In this document: positions 7,828 to 16,623 of the stretch, piece by piece
Layout of the letters: every line of letters starts with the position of its first letter
Position numbering within the stretch: the first letter of the stretch is position 1
Source of the DNA: a virus
IMG/VR virus record: IMGVR_UViG_3300023219_000110
Location: 1 to 34,477 of that record
Strand: one strand, 5' to 3'
DNA: 34,477 bases
The notes under the pieces: generated by a model
The model's input: only the letters and a program-made list of their open reading frames with translations
Told to the model about the DNA's origin: nothing
The model's database searches: none
Made by a program: the position numbers and the translations under genes

Positions 7828-8241
7828 ATGGCTGCTGAAAAGGGTCGAGCATTTTTAATCAAGCGTGGCGATGGTACAACGGTTGAGGTATTTACAACAA
7901 TTGCCGGGCTGCGTTCAACCAGCCTGACGATTAACAATGAGATGGTTGATATTACTAGCAAAGATAGTGCTGGCGTTAGAACATTATTGGCTGATGCGGG
8001 GGTTGCCTCTGTAACGGTTTCTGGATCAGGTATATTTACTGATAGTGCAACTGAGATATTGATTCAAACATCTGCAATTGCAATGTCATTAGATAATTAT
8101 GAAATTATCTTTGAAAGCGGCGATAAGTTTAGCGGCGCATATCAAGTCACAAGCCTGGAACGGGCGGGTGAGCATAATGGCGAAGTTACTTATAGCTTGA
8201 CGCTTGAAAGCTCCGGCGCAATTACCTTCGCAGCTGTATAA
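7828..8241 (+). CDS. Major tail tube protein
   Basis: 137 aa, predicted beta-sandwich. The pattern GRAFLIKRGDGTTVEVFTTI, then TSLTINNEMVDITSKDSAGVR, DAGVASVTVSGSGIFT and YQVTSLERAGEHNGEVTYSL is typical of the TP901-1/GTA-type tail tube family (strong matches of VDvTnKds.g.r and aG..nGe.ty...L.SsG). Monomers stack as hexameric rings around the tape measure. One-base overlap (TAATG) with the following chaperone gene. Confidence 0.92.
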   Translation: MAAEKGRAFLIKRGDGTTVEVFTTIAGLRSTSLTINNEMVDITSKDSAGVRTLLADAGVASVTVSGSGIFTDSATEILIQTSAIAMSLDNYEIIFESGDKFSGAYQVTSLERAGEHNGEVTYSLTLESSGAITFAAV

Positions 8242-8555
8242 TGGCTAAACTTATATCAGGAGAGCGGAGTTTAAAAGTAGGTGGAGAAACCTACACTCTG
8301 CGGCTTGGATTTGATGCTTTAAGCGCCATTGAAGATAGATATGGGTCAATCATTACAATTATGGCAGATATTAGTAGGGGCGATCCTAAACTATCACTAT
8401 TATCTTATATATTTTCATGTACTGCAAATCTGGATCAAACTCGGGCTTTTGCTATATCTATGGAATATAAGCGCGAAGTCTTTGAATGTATAATTGAAGT
8501 AATTAATGCTACACTTAATCCCGAAAAGGAAACCGCCTCTAAATCGGGGGAGTAA
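8241..8555 (+). CDS. Tail assembly chaperone, GTA gp10-like
   Basis: 104 aa. GERSLKVGGETYTLRLGFDALSAIEDRYG at residues 6-34 is the signature of the GTA gp10-like family, found between tail tube and tape measure where lambda has gpG. It binds the tape measure during tail assembly. The end is hydrophilic (NPEKETASKSGE). The last codons read AAA TCG GGG GAG TAA, a G5 run that could allow a -1 slip into the next frame and make a GT-type fusion. Confidence 0.83.
   Translation: MAKLISGERSLKVGGETYTLRLGFDALSAIEDRYGSIITIMADISRGDPKLSLLSYIFSCTANLDQTRAFAISMEYKREVFECIIEVINATLNPEKETASKSGE
8541..8555 (+). other. Possible -1 frameshift site at a G5 run
   Basis: In the upstream frame GGG (8547-8549) can re-pair one base back with GGG (8546-8548). 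The -1 frame is open from 8543 onwards and leads straight into the downstream chaperone ORF, so a slip would yield one fused protein. It is not a canonical XXXYYYZ heptamer. Confidence 0.35.
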
Positions 8556-8563
8556 TTGGCGGG

Positions 8564-8746
8564 TTGCCATGGAAATCCTATCTTGAAATGTCTGGAATAT
8601 TAGGATGGTCGCCCACAGAATTTTGGGCGGCTACCTATCCAGAACTGCTATTTTCGTTTAGAGGATGGCAAAAATCCCAAGGAATAGAAAATAATCCTCC
8701 GTTAACCCGCGAAGAACTGAATGAAATGATCAAAAAACATGGCTGA
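8564..8746 (+). CDS. Second tail assembly chaperone (rcc01693/TAC-like)
   Basis: 60 aa. The sequence PWKSYLEMSGILGWSPTEFW, then ATYPELLFSFRGW, resembles the short proteins following gp10 in gene transfer agents and related phages (G.lglsP..FW.mtp.EL). No ATG begins it: TTG 8564 with GGGGGAG 11 nt upstream is the best independent start. Alternatively it is made only by -1 frameshifting from the gene before, as lambda gpT is from gpG. It overlaps the tape measure start by 8 bp. Confidence 0.75.
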   Translation: MPWKSYLEMSGILGWSPTEFWAATYPELLFSFRGWQKSQGIENNPPLTREELNEMIKKHG

Positions 8747-10634
8747 TACATTACAACGTCTTTTAATTCGATTAGAGGCCAATACAGAACAACTTCAGCG
8801 CGAAATGCGCAAGGCGTCTGGGTCCACGGGCAAATTTACCAAAACCACAAAAAGGCAACTAAGCGGCCTTCAGAAATCATTTAATCGATTAGGTAATGCC
8901 GCCGTTGCTTTTGGTGCTGTTTATGCAACCGCGCTTGTTACTCGGGGAATTAAAAATACTATCTTGTTAGCAGATAACATGGGAATGCTTGAAGATAGGA
9001 TAAAGTCTGCCACACGGGAAACGGGCGGATTTCAAGAAGTATGGGATGAATTGCTTGCGACATCGTTAAAAACAGGCACCAGTCTTAATGCGTCTGTTTC
9101 GCTTTTCCAGCGATTAGCTTTTACCGCAAAAGAGCTTGGCGCAACAAACAAAGACATGACTAGACTTAATAATATTATTGCCAAACTTGGGGTTATTTCA
9201 GGCGCAACAACCGAACAATTAAAAAATGGCACATTGCAATTGTCTCAAGGATTGGGTGAAGGAATATTTCGGGCGCAGGAATTTAATTCTGTTCTGGAAA
9301 ATCTGCCTGCCGTATTAAATACTATAGCTCGATCTATGGGCGTAACCGTATCAGAAATGCGGCGATTAGTTAAAGATGGTAAGTTACTTTCTAAAGATGT
9401 ATTTGCAGCTATTCTTTCCCAGGGAGATGAGGTTGAAAAACAATTTAAAGAAATACCGCCACGAGTAAGTAGGGCATGGGATAAAGTAGGAACAGCAGTC
9501 GCCGCAAGCATAAGTGAAATAAATAAAGAACTTAAAGTAACAGCTTTTTTGGCTGAGATATTAGAAGATATAGCAATATCTGTTGCGCCTAAAACTGATA
9601 TAGAGGAGTTAAATGCAGAACTTGCTGAAGTAATAAAAAATATTACTGCCATTAAAACCCTTAACGAAAGAACGCCTTCTTTAGTTCTTGAACAAAATTT
9701 ATTAATACAAGAAAAAAGACTTGAATCAATACGAAAAAAGCTAGAAGTTGCAGTTAAGCCAACGCCCATTATTGATCCTGCCGTTGAGAAAATACCCCCC
9801 CGTCCCATCCTTGACATTGATCCATTTACCACAACAAAGGGGGAAGATAGAGACGCAACACTTGCCAGAGAACGCAGAAATAATAAATTGCTTGAATTAT
9901 CTAAAAAGAATGCAGAAGAAACGCGAGGCATATTATCTGATTTAGAGATTGATATTTTGCGATCAAGCGGAAATGTGGCGGAGGCTATTAGGCGCGAGGC
10001 AGATGAAGAAATAGCACAATTTGTCGAACGGGTAAACGCTAAAAAATCATCTGAAGAAGATCTTGCACAATTTAGAATATTGAAAAATCAGGAAGTGGCG
10101 GTAAAATTAAAAGAGATTGCAGATAAAGACCTTGAAAGATTGAACAAATCGGCGGCAGATTTTGGCAATGCAATGGCAGCGGCTTTTGAAAGCAGGGGAA
10201 TTGATGCAATTTTAAATGGTGATTTGTCGGGTGCGTTAAAGGGAATTATAAGAGACTTTGCGGCAATGGCTATTCGGCTTGCAATATTAAAACCACTTGC
10301 AGAAAGTTTGTTTAAAGGAGGCGGTGGCGGAAGCATATTTGGTGACATATTCAAGTCTATATTAGGTAAGGCGGGTGGTGGTGATATATCGGGGCCGACC
10401 CTAGTGGGCGAGCGTGGACCAGAATTATTCATTCCCAAAACAGCCGGAACAATAAGAACAGCAGCAGATACTCGAGGAATGATGGGGCGGGGACAAACAT
10501 CAATCACGCAAAACATCACCGTTGCAACAGATGTTAGAAACACAGTTCGCGCCGAAATGTTTCAATTGTTTCCAATTCTGGAACAACAACTTCTCAATTC
10601 AGTTAATCAACAGTTTGCGGGGGTGAAAGCATGA
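8739..10634 (+). CDS. Tape measure protein
   Basis: 631 aa, setting tail length; at about 1.5 angstrom per residue a tail near 95 nm is expected (inference). Residues 1-60 are coiled coil followed by a small hydrophobic segment (AVAFGAVYATALVT). Residues about 75-260 carry the conserved tape-measure N-terminal domain, recognisable by TGTSLNASVSLFQRLA, KLGVISGATTEQLKNGTLQL, SQGLGEGIFRAQEFNSVLE and LPAVLNTIARSMGV. The middle is coiled coil. Near residue 515 comes a glycine-rich stretch, then the usual C-terminal motif LVGERGPELFIP at about 554-565. Gene order supports the call. Confidence 0.93.
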   Translation: MADTLQRLLIRLEANTEQLQREMRKASGSTGKFTKTTKRQLSGLQKSFNRLGNAAVAFGAVYATALVTRGIKNTILLADNMGMLEDRIKSATRETGGFQEVWDELLATSLKTGTSLNASVSLFQRLAFTAKELGATNKDMTRLNNIIAKLGVISGATTEQLKNGTLQLSQGLGEGIFRAQEFNSVLENLPAVLNTIARSMGVTVSEMRRLVKDGKLLSKDVFAAILSQGDEVEKQFKEIPPRVSRAWDKVGTAVAASISEINKELKVTAFLAEILEDIAISVAPKTDIEELNAELAEVIKNITAIKTLNERTPSLVLEQNLLIQEKRLESIRKKLEVAVKPTPIIDPAVEKIPPRPILDIDPFTTTKGEDRDATLARERRNNKLLELSKKNAEETRGILSDLEIDILRSSGNVAEAIRREADEEIAQFVERVNAKKSSEEDLAQFRILKNQEVAVKLKEIADKDLERLNKSAADFGNAMAAAFESRGIDAILNGDLSGALKGIIRDFAAMAIRLAILKPLAESLFKGGGGGSIFGDIFKSILGKAGGGDISGPTLVGERGPELFIPKTAGTIRTAADTRGMMGRGQTSITQNITVATDVRNTVRAEMFQLFPILEQQLLNSVNQQFAGVKA

Positions 10635-11635
10635 GCATAACCTATCCTGTTTTTTTACCCGTTTCTATTAAATCTGATCGTTTTGGATTGAATATAAACA
10701 AGTCACAGTTTTCGGGTGAATTTACCCGCAATAGAATAACACAATCTCATGGAGCGGGCACAGCCGACAGATGGGAAGGGGTTTATACAACGCCACCATT
10801 AGGACCAGATCAACACAGGGAAATGTCGGCACTATTAAATTCTATGAGTGTAGATGATGGGACTTTTTTTGCATTTAATCCGAATGGTCGAGCGGTTATT
10901 GGGAATCACGACGGACAGAATTTATTGGGAGACGATGCAGAAACAGAACAGATAATGACCCATCATTATATAGGACCGGACAACATTGGCAGGAGAATAA
11001 GCGCCCTTGGTTTAGCTGTTGGTGATGTAATATCGTTTAGTGGGCTTGTGCGGAGTACCGACGCACTAGGAACCGGTTTAAGAGTAGCTATTGAATTTTT
11101 TGACGATGACGGCGTTCGCATAAATGGCTTAAATAATGGAAATTTCGTTGATTTATCATCTACTCCCACACTCAGCAAAATAGACGGACTGACCATTCCT
11201 ACAGGAACAATTAAACTTACCGCCTTAGGTGGGTTCAACACTGGTTCAAATAATAGAATAAAACAGGCTATTTTAACAAAAACAGGCGCAAGTCAAACAT
11301 TTGTAAGTTATTTAAAAGTTAATGGGGCGGGACAAACAGGAACAACATTAAATATTAAAGATGGCACAATTTCCACCAATGGCCTTCTTCGCGCCGGAAC
11401 AATGATGCAAGTGGAATCCCAAATTTATGAAGTGGCAAAAAGGGTCGATACTGATGGATCGGGAAATGCAACAGTCGAAGTCAGGCCCGCAATTAGAACA
11501 TCACATCCAGATGGAGAGCCGATTTTAGTCAAAAATCCCGTTATGATAGCGCAACTTGTTGAAACGAATCACCCGCAGGAAACAAATGAAAATTCTATTG
11601 GCGTGATTTCCTTTGCTTGGCAGGAAAAAGTATGA
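10631..11635 (+). CDS. Distal tail-type protein with an inserted beta (CBM-like) domain
   Basis: 334 aa. Residues 1 to about 92 (YPVFLPVSIKSDRF and onwards to SVDDGTFFAFNPNGRA) and residues about 228-334 (VNGAGQTGTTLNIKDG, then LLRAGTMMQVESQIYEV and DTDGSGNATVEVRPAIR) match a tail protein that occurs right after the tape measure in many proteobacterial siphoviruses. In that family the two halves are normally almost contiguous. Here about 125 residues (97-222) intervene. They begin QNLLGD and contain ISFSGLVRS, LRVAIEFFDDDGVRI and TIKLTALGGFNTGS, a jelly-roll/carbohydrate-binding style pattern. This resembles the evolved distal tail proteins that carry binding modules in phages of Firmicutes. 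Confidence 0.75.
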   Translation: MSITYPVFLPVSIKSDRFGLNINKSQFSGEFTRNRITQSHGAGTADRWEGVYTTPPLGPDQHREMSALLNSMSVDDGTFFAFNPNGRAVIGNHDGQNLLGDDAETEQIMTHHYIGPDNIGRRISALGLAVGDVISFSGLVRSTDALGTGLRVAIEFFDDDGVRINGLNNGNFVDLSSTPTLSKIDGLTIPTGTIKLTALGGFNTGSNNRIKQAILTKTGASQTFVSYLKVNGAGQTGTTLNIKDGTISTNGLLRAGTMMQVESQIYEVAKRVDTDGSGNATVEVRPAIRTSHPDGEPILVKNPVMIAQLVETNHPQETNENSIGVISFAWQEKV

Positions 11636-12288
11636 CCAGAACTTTAGATGCTTCCATAGCCACGGCTGTTGCGAATAATGCAGCGGGGACCGAGGTTTTA
11701 AATTGGTTATCTCTTCTAAAATTGGAACTTGATAGCGGTACAGTTTTTTTAAATTCCGGCACTCAAGATTTTAGTTTTGATGGAGAAACATGGATAGGCG
11801 TTGGCGGCATGGGGTCGCTATCTGGTGTGCCTGAAAATACTTCTTTGGGAAAGGCGCAAATAACGGCCACATTGTCACATATTCCGCTTGCATCTTTGCC
11901 CGATTTTGTGGATGAATTTACAACAAGCGACCCAACAGGCAGGGCCTGGACCACATTTATCGCATTTTTAAATGCAGACTTTACTACTAAAGCTGTTTTA
12001 ACAATGGACAGTGGCTTTATAGGTGCGCCAGAAATGGCAGAAAGCGCAACTGCTGGAAGTATTGCATTAACACTATTAAACGAAACCACGCGCCTAGCAT
12101 TGGTTACTTTTTTTCGCATGACAAATCAGGGACAACAATCAATATGGCCGGGGGATGAGGGCTTTGAATTTGTCACAGATACTAATCTTGGTGAGATTTC
12201 ATGGGGCAGGACCAACACAACAATACCTGGCACTAGCAGCGGCGGTCGGGATGAGGGGTTAATAGCCAGAAGTAGGGGCGGCTTTTAA
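11632..12288 (+). CDS. Tail hub/baseplate protein
   Basis: 218 aa from ATG 11632, preceded by AGGAAA and overlapping the previous stop as ATGA; an upstream TTG is less likely. Recognisable segments are LKLELDSGTVFLNSG, FDGETWIGVGGMGSLSGVPE, MDSGFIGAPEMAESATAGSI and ALTLLNETTRL, then a C-terminal FRMTNQGQQSIWPGDEGFEF. This is the protein that follows the distal tail gene in this phage type and fills the place of lambda gpL. I know the family by sequence and order only; hub function is inferred. Confidence 0.75.
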   Translation: MTRTLDASIATAVANNAAGTEVLNWLSLLKLELDSGTVFLNSGTQDFSFDGETWIGVGGMGSLSGVPENTSLGKAQITATLSHIPLASLPDFVDEFTTSDPTGRAWTTFIAFLNADFTTKAVLTMDSGFIGAPEMAESATAGSIALTLLNETTRLALVTFFRMTNQGQQSIWPGDEGFEFVTDTNLGEISWGRTNTTIPGTSSGGRDEGLIARSRGGF

Positions 12289-12289
12289 T

Positions 12290-12694
12290 ATGAGAAAAGA
12301 AAATTGGTTAGAATGCCTAAACGAATATCTCGATAGTGTTTATGATAAACCGTTCGAATGGGGTTCCCATGATTGTTGCCATTTTGCGGCGGGTGCGGTT
12401 CATGCCATGACGGGCAATGAAACGATGCTTGGAATTAAATATAAAACCAAAACGGGCGCAGTGAGATTAATTAAAAAAATTCCATTAGATAAGCGGTTGG
12501 AAAAAATATTCGGAAAATCAATAGCATTGGCGGCAGCAAAAAGGGGGGATATGATTTATCGGACTTTTGATGGATGGCCAAGTGTAGGCGTTTGTATTGG
12601 TGAAAATGCTCTATTTGTTGGCCAAGAGGGCGCGCGAGAAGGCTTGGTTTCTATGCCTACATTAAAATGTGTAAAGGCATTTACAAATGGGTAA
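12290..12694 (+). CDS. DUF6950 tail protein (NlpC/P60-like fold)
   Basis: 134 aa. FEWGSHDCCHFAAGAVHAMTG (residues 22-42) is the cysteine-containing start of a papain-like NlpC/P60 fold, with the catalytic cysteine in the HDCC pair. The position of the usual catalytic histidine (GHVGI in classical members) reads SVGVCIGENALFVG, as is usual in DUF6950, so peptidase activity cannot be assumed. It occupies the slot of lambda gpK and GTA gp14, between hub and tip protein, where such domains help the tail tip penetrate peptidoglycan or assemble. Confidence 0.8.
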   Translation: MRKENWLECLNEYLDSVYDKPFEWGSHDCCHFAAGAVHAMTGNETMLGIKYKTKTGAVRLIKKIPLDKRLEKIFGKSIALAAAKRGDMIYRTFDGWPSVGVCIGENALFVGQEGAREGLVSMPTLKCVKAFTNG

Positions 12695-15050
12695 GACGCT
12701 TAAAACGATTGTGGGTGTTGCCGCAATAGTGGCATCTCAATTTGTTCCTGGATTAAATGTTGTTGTTGCTGCTGCATTGTTGAGTGCGGGAACAAGCCTG
12801 ACTTTAAGCGGTGTATCAGAAATAATTGCAGGAACTCCAAAATCGCCCGGAATAGAGGATTCCGGTCAAAGATTGACATTAACAACAAACCCGGCAGCAC
12901 CGCGCGAAATATGTTATGGCAAAGCAGCAACGGGCGGCAATCTTATTTTTAGAGATACAGTAGGATCAAATAATTCTGATTTATGGATGGTTACGGCAAT
13001 TGCAGGGCATGAAATTGAAAGTATAGAAGAAGTTGAATTTGGCGGCGTTACGACTACATTTAGCGGAAATAATGCGATTGGGAACTTAAATAACTTCTGG
13101 TTTCAATTTGAACATCTTGGAACAGATACGCAAACAGTAGATACAAATCTTGATGCAGCATCAACAAAATGGACTACTAATCATAGGTTAAGAGGTGCGG
13201 CATATATTGTAAATCAATTAATTTTTGATCAAGATAAGTTTCCAAAGGGTTTGGAACAGATAAAATATATTATTAAAGGCAAGAAATTATATGATCCAAG
13301 ACTTGATACTACTCAAGGCGGATCGGGACTACATAGATTTGCGGATAAATCTACATGGGCGTTTTCTGAAAATCCGGTTTTATGTCTGGTAGATTATTTG
13401 CGTGGAGAAACTCAAAACGGTAAATTAATTTGGGGTATGGGTCAAGTAGAAACCGCATTTGACTGGCCAAGCACCATTGCAGAAGCTAACATATGCGAAG
13501 AACAAATAACATTAAAGGCTGGTGGAACAGAAGATCGTTATACCTGTAATGGGTTTTTAAATAGCTCTGATAGACACGAAACAAATATTCGAGCCATATT
13601 ATCATCATGCGCTGGTAACTTGGTTTGGCAATCTGGGAAATGGCGGATTTATGTTGGTGCGGCAAGAACGGCAACAAAAACTAGAGTCGAAAATCAATTT
13701 ATTGGGCCTGTTAAATATATTCCCAAAAAAGAATATCAAAAGCGTTCAAATGCAATACGGGGTTTATATAACGATCCTGAGGCGGGATATGAGGCCAAGG
13801 ACTATCCACCAGTTATTAATTCAACTTTCGTTACTGAGGATGGGGGACAAGAGCTTTGGGGTGACTTAAATCTGCCTATGACAAAATCAAAGGCTACTGC
13901 TCAAAGATTGGCCAATATAGCATTGCGTCAAGCGCGAATGGAAAAGATTTTTTCAGGAACATTAAACACTATCGGCTTTGAGGATCAGGCGCAGGACAGT
14001 GTTAATCTGACATATTCACGGTTTAATCTATCAAACCAGAAAATGATTATTTCCGATTGGGCGTTGCGATTTCAACAAGATGAAAACAACAATGTCGGGC
14101 TTGTGGTGGAAGAAACGTTTATCGAAACTGATGACAATATATATGCATGGACAGCAGCAACGGATGAAGCAACTATTCCAACCGTTGTAGATTTATTTAA
14201 TCCACAGCCACAACTGCTTAATTGGTCGGATGTAGACCGCAAAGATTTTGATACAGATAAATTTTCATGGGATAATGAATTTAAAACATTTGATATTTCT
14301 GGTACACCCGAAAAAGATGCAACCAAAAATGTTCTTGTTGAACAGCCAGATGAACCGCCTGCCGCCACTGATGGAGATATGTGGATTGACACAAGTTCTT
14401 CTAACAGAGTTTCACGGAAATTTGTAGATGGTTCTTTTTCAATATCCTCTACTGAGGGGGCTATTCTTGGGACTAATTTGATCGATACTATTGGAACACC
14501 GCAAGGGGACGCAGAACTTAAAAATATCCAACAAGAATGGGATGACGTGCAAGATGCAAATATAACTCGCCCGGCTGATAATGCCACGCTTAATATAGGA
14601 ATACTTGCCGATCTTAATAGTGTAGATACGGCAGAAATTGATACAAACGCAGTCACAACTACAGATTTTGATACGCTTGTAACCCTAACCCCCACGGCCA
14701 CGACAAATACAACTATATTAACCTTAACAGTCACCGGCGGAACAAGCGATGCTGTGGAATTAGTTATATCAACGAAAAATGCATTTTTTACTTTTACGTC
14801 TGGAGATTTGGTTTTTAAAGTAATTCGCACTGAAAATGCTGTGGACACAACAGTAATTGATAGGGCGTGGATTAAGTCAGGCGATATAGCAGATGCCGAG
14901 ACAAAATCATATGTTTTCATTGATGACGCCCCTACAGGGGGATTCACATTAACATATAAATTACAGTATAGGCGCGCTGGTGGTTCTATTGATGCAACAA
15001 ATGATAGAATTAGAGAAATCTATTTTAGAGCGCGACAAATTAAGAGATAA
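12687..15050 (+). CDS. Tail tip / host-specificity protein (J-like)
   Basis: 787 aa. A hydrophobic N-terminus (IVGVAAIVASQFVPGLNVVV, about residues 8-27) is followed by PREICYGKAATGGNLIFRD, then YIVNQLIFDQDKFPKGLEQI and IIKGKKLYDPRLD at about 190-210, the hallmark of phage-tail_3/J-type tip proteins. Further on come DYLRGETQNGKLIWGMG and NICEEQITLKAGGTEDRYTC. The C-terminal about 250 residues are threonine- and asparagine-rich beta sequence likely to form the exposed receptor-facing part. It would form a trimeric tip binding the host surface. Follows the K-like gene with an 8-bp overlap. Confidence 0.88.
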   Translation: MGKTLKTIVGVAAIVASQFVPGLNVVVAAALLSAGTSLTLSGVSEIIAGTPKSPGIEDSGQRLTLTTNPAAPREICYGKAATGGNLIFRDTVGSNNSDLWMVTAIAGHEIESIEEVEFGGVTTTFSGNNAIGNLNNFWFQFEHLGTDTQTVDTNLDAASTKWTTNHRLRGAAYIVNQLIFDQDKFPKGLEQIKYIIKGKKLYDPRLDTTQGGSGLHRFADKSTWAFSENPVLCLVDYLRGETQNGKLIWGMGQVETAFDWPSTIAEANICEEQITLKAGGTEDRYTCNGFLNSSDRHETNIRAILSSCAGNLVWQSGKWRIYVGAARTATKTRVENQFIGPVKYIPKKEYQKRSNAIRGLYNDPEAGYEAKDYPPVINSTFVTEDGGQELWGDLNLPMTKSKATAQRLANIALRQARMEKIFSGTLNTIGFEDQAQDSVNLTYSRFNLSNQKMIISDWALRFQQDENNNVGLVVEETFIETDDNIYAWTAATDEATIPTVVDLFNPQPQLLNWSDVDRKDFDTDKFSWDNEFKTFDISGTPEKDATKNVLVEQPDEPPAATDGDMWIDTSSSNRVSRKFVDGSFSISSTEGAILGTNLIDTIGTPQGDAELKNIQQEWDDVQDANITRPADNATLNIGILADLNSVDTAEIDTNAVTTTDFDTLVTLTPTATTNTTILTLTVTGGTSDAVELVISTKNAFFTFTSGDLVFKVIRTENAVDTTVIDRAWIKSGDIADAETKSYVFIDDAPTGGFTLTYKLQYRRAGGSIDATNDRIREIYFRARQIKR

Positions 15051-15062
15051 CAGGAAAATATA

Positions 15063-16127
15063 ATGGTAGCTTATACAAAACAAAGCATAGGACTCGGTGG
15101 AATCGCTGATGATGGAACCGGGGACGGATTTAGATCGGGCGGCACAAAGATCAATGATAATTTTGATGTATTATTTAATGCTTTTACAATTGATAGCACT
15201 ACTTTTGATGTAACACTTGGTGAAACTATAATTATAAGTAAACCAGGAATAGCCGCTAGTGAACAGTTAGGATTGTCCGTTACGCAGGCGGGTGATCCTA
15301 CCCGTGGATATAAAATACTTACTAATGCTGGTAGTGGAACATTTCCTATTGGTGGTGGTCTTGATATGGTGATCGCGAACAATAGAGCTTCAGGCGATAT
15401 ATTTTTTGCAACGAATTTACAAACAACCCCAACTACAATGTTATTATTAAGCGGTGCAACTAATGATGCTATATTCAGTAGTGATGTTGACCCGTCTGTA
15501 ACTGAAACACAAGATATTGGTAGTGTTACCAAAGAATGGGACAATATTTTTCTCCAAAATGCTCCGACTGTATCTGACAAGCGAAAAAAGAATGATATGG
15601 GTAGTGCTTCGTCGTTAGTCCCAATGATGAAGCTTTTGGATGGTCGTATTTTTTCACGCAAATCCAAAGTTGTTAAGCCAAAGAAAGCGGCTGAAACTTT
15701 GCAACGCCAAAAGATAGAAATTGTTCAAGAACAAACAATTGAAATAATCGATGGAGTGCCAATAATTAAAACTGTTGATGTTGAGAAACCAGTTATAAAG
15801 ATGGTAACTGTTAAAGATCAAGACGGCAATTCAATTAAAGATCAAGACGGCAAGGTTGTGAAATATCCTGTCCCTGTTATGGAAGATTATGCAGTCCCAT
15901 CAGAAGACGAAATAATCGTGTCACATGGAAGACCACATACAGGCTTTATGGCCCAAGACGTTAAGCAAGCAATGACGGAATCCGGTATTGAAGATTGGGC
16001 TGGCTATGCCTATCATAATAACGAAGAGGAAGACACTCACGTTTTGAGATTATTAGAATTTATTGCTCCGATGCTTGCCTATATTCAGGAACTTGAAAGT
16101 CGTATTGAAAAACTTGAAAGTATATAA
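15063..16127 (+). CDS. Tail fibre with S74 intramolecular chaperone
   Basis: 354 aa. The N-terminus (SIGLGGIADDGTGDGFRSGG, then TKINDNFDVLF) is the widespread phage fibre attachment motif. The middle is a short beta region. From residue 171 comes a peptidase S74 domain: SDKRKKND (S171 and K176 fit the autocleavage serine-lysine dyad of SDxRxK), HTGFMAQDVKQAM, and a C-terminal coiled coil ILRLLEF-to-KLES. S74 domains trimerise the fibre and cut themselves off. An about 90-residue lysine-rich insertion lies between the dyad and HTGFMAQD, containing a doubled KDQDG motif encoded by a short direct DNA repeat at 15815-15855. Autocleavage just before S171 is predicted, not shown. Confidence 0.86.
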   Translation: MVAYTKQSIGLGGIADDGTGDGFRSGGTKINDNFDVLFNAFTIDSTTFDVTLGETIIISKPGIAASEQLGLSVTQAGDPTRGYKILTNAGSGTFPIGGGLDMVIANNRASGDIFFATNLQTTPTTMLLLSGATNDAIFSSDVDPSVTETQDIGSVTKEWDNIFLQNAPTVSDKRKKNDMGSASSLVPMMKLLDGRIFSRKSKVVKPKKAAETLQRQKIEIVQEQTIEIIDGVPIIKTVDVEKPVIKMVTVKDQDGNSIKDQDGKVVKYPVPVMEDYAVPSEDEIIVSHGRPHTGFMAQDVKQAMTESGIEDWAGYAYHNNEEEDTHVLRLLEFIAPMLAYIQELESRIEKLESI

Positions 16128-16375
16128 TGACTAAATTTATATTTATGCCGCCATATAAAAACTGGTTTACAGGGCTTGGCCTACATCATGCTGCCATAAC
16201 CATTGCCTTCATACTCATTCTATCATTTATCGGATTGGGTGATTTTGCAGCAGCATTTTCTATTGGCTGGTATGGACAGCGGGAATATGGTTTGGGAATT
16301 TATCCGCCAAAGACATTTGAAGTTATGGACTTTGCAAGCCCTGCGACTATTAGTATATTATATTTAATTTATTGA
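16127..16375 (+). CDS. Small membrane protein, lysis-module associated
   Basis: 82 aa. One clear transmembrane segment (AAITIAFILILSFIGLGDFAAAFSI, about residues 22-46) and a weaker hydrophobic C-terminus (ATISILYLIY). The segment GWYGQREYGLGIYPPKTF resembles the FYxGRExAQ-type motif of unnamed membrane proteins near phage lysis genes. ATG overlaps the fibre stop as TAATG. It may be a second holin or antiholin; no direct evidence. Confidence 0.65.
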   Translation: MTKFIFMPPYKNWFTGLGLHHAAITIAFILILSFIGLGDFAAAFSIGWYGQREYGLGIYPPKTFEVMDFASPATISILYLIY

Positions 16376-16382
16376 GGGAAAA

Positions 16383-16583
16383 ATGAAAATCGAAACAGTA
16401 AGCTATGCAACATCAACGAGCGGCACCATTGCGGGATTAGTATTTAATGAATGGCTTGCCTTGGGTGGTTTTTGCATAATGTTGGCAACATTTGGGGTTA
16501 ATACATATTTCCGATTACAAGAGCGCAAGGATAAAAATAAACTAGAAGAACTAAGACGAAAATTCCCCGAGATTGACATATAA
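16383..16583 (+). CDS. Holin (HP1/T7-type small holin)
   Basis: 66 aa with GGGA ribosome site. The layout is KIETVSYATSTSGTIAGLVF, then NEWLALGGFCIMLATFGVNTYF (one or two membrane segments, residues 16-45), then a highly charged tail RLQERKDKNKLEELRRK. This matches small holins of the HP1 group, which form lesions in the inner membrane and time lysis. The 3' end of the gene contains the -35 box of the next promoter. Confidence 0.78.
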   Translation: MKIETVSYATSTSGTIAGLVFNEWLALGGFCIMLATFGVNTYFRLQERKDKNKLEELRRKFPEIDI

Positions 16584-16601
16584 AGCCCAATGTTATATTA
16601 T
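16573..16601 (+). promoter_or_regulatory. Sigma70-type promoter before the HTH-phosphoesterase gene
   Basis: TTGACA at 16573-16578 and TATTAT at 16596-16601 with a 17-bp spacer, overlapping the end of the holin gene. The transcript would start about 16608 and immediately meet AAAGGAG and ATG 16624. Confidence 0.65.
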
Positions 16602-16623
16602 CCTTTAAATAAAGGAGATTAGC

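Noticed and set aside
9245-9931. Long minus-strand ORF of 228 codons inside the tape measure gene
   Set aside because: Serine/isoleucine-rich composition typical of an antisense shadow, no ribosome site, and full overlap with a well-supported gene. Similar antisense ORFs at 14072-14947, 3709-4305 and 15071-15667 were rejected for the same reason.
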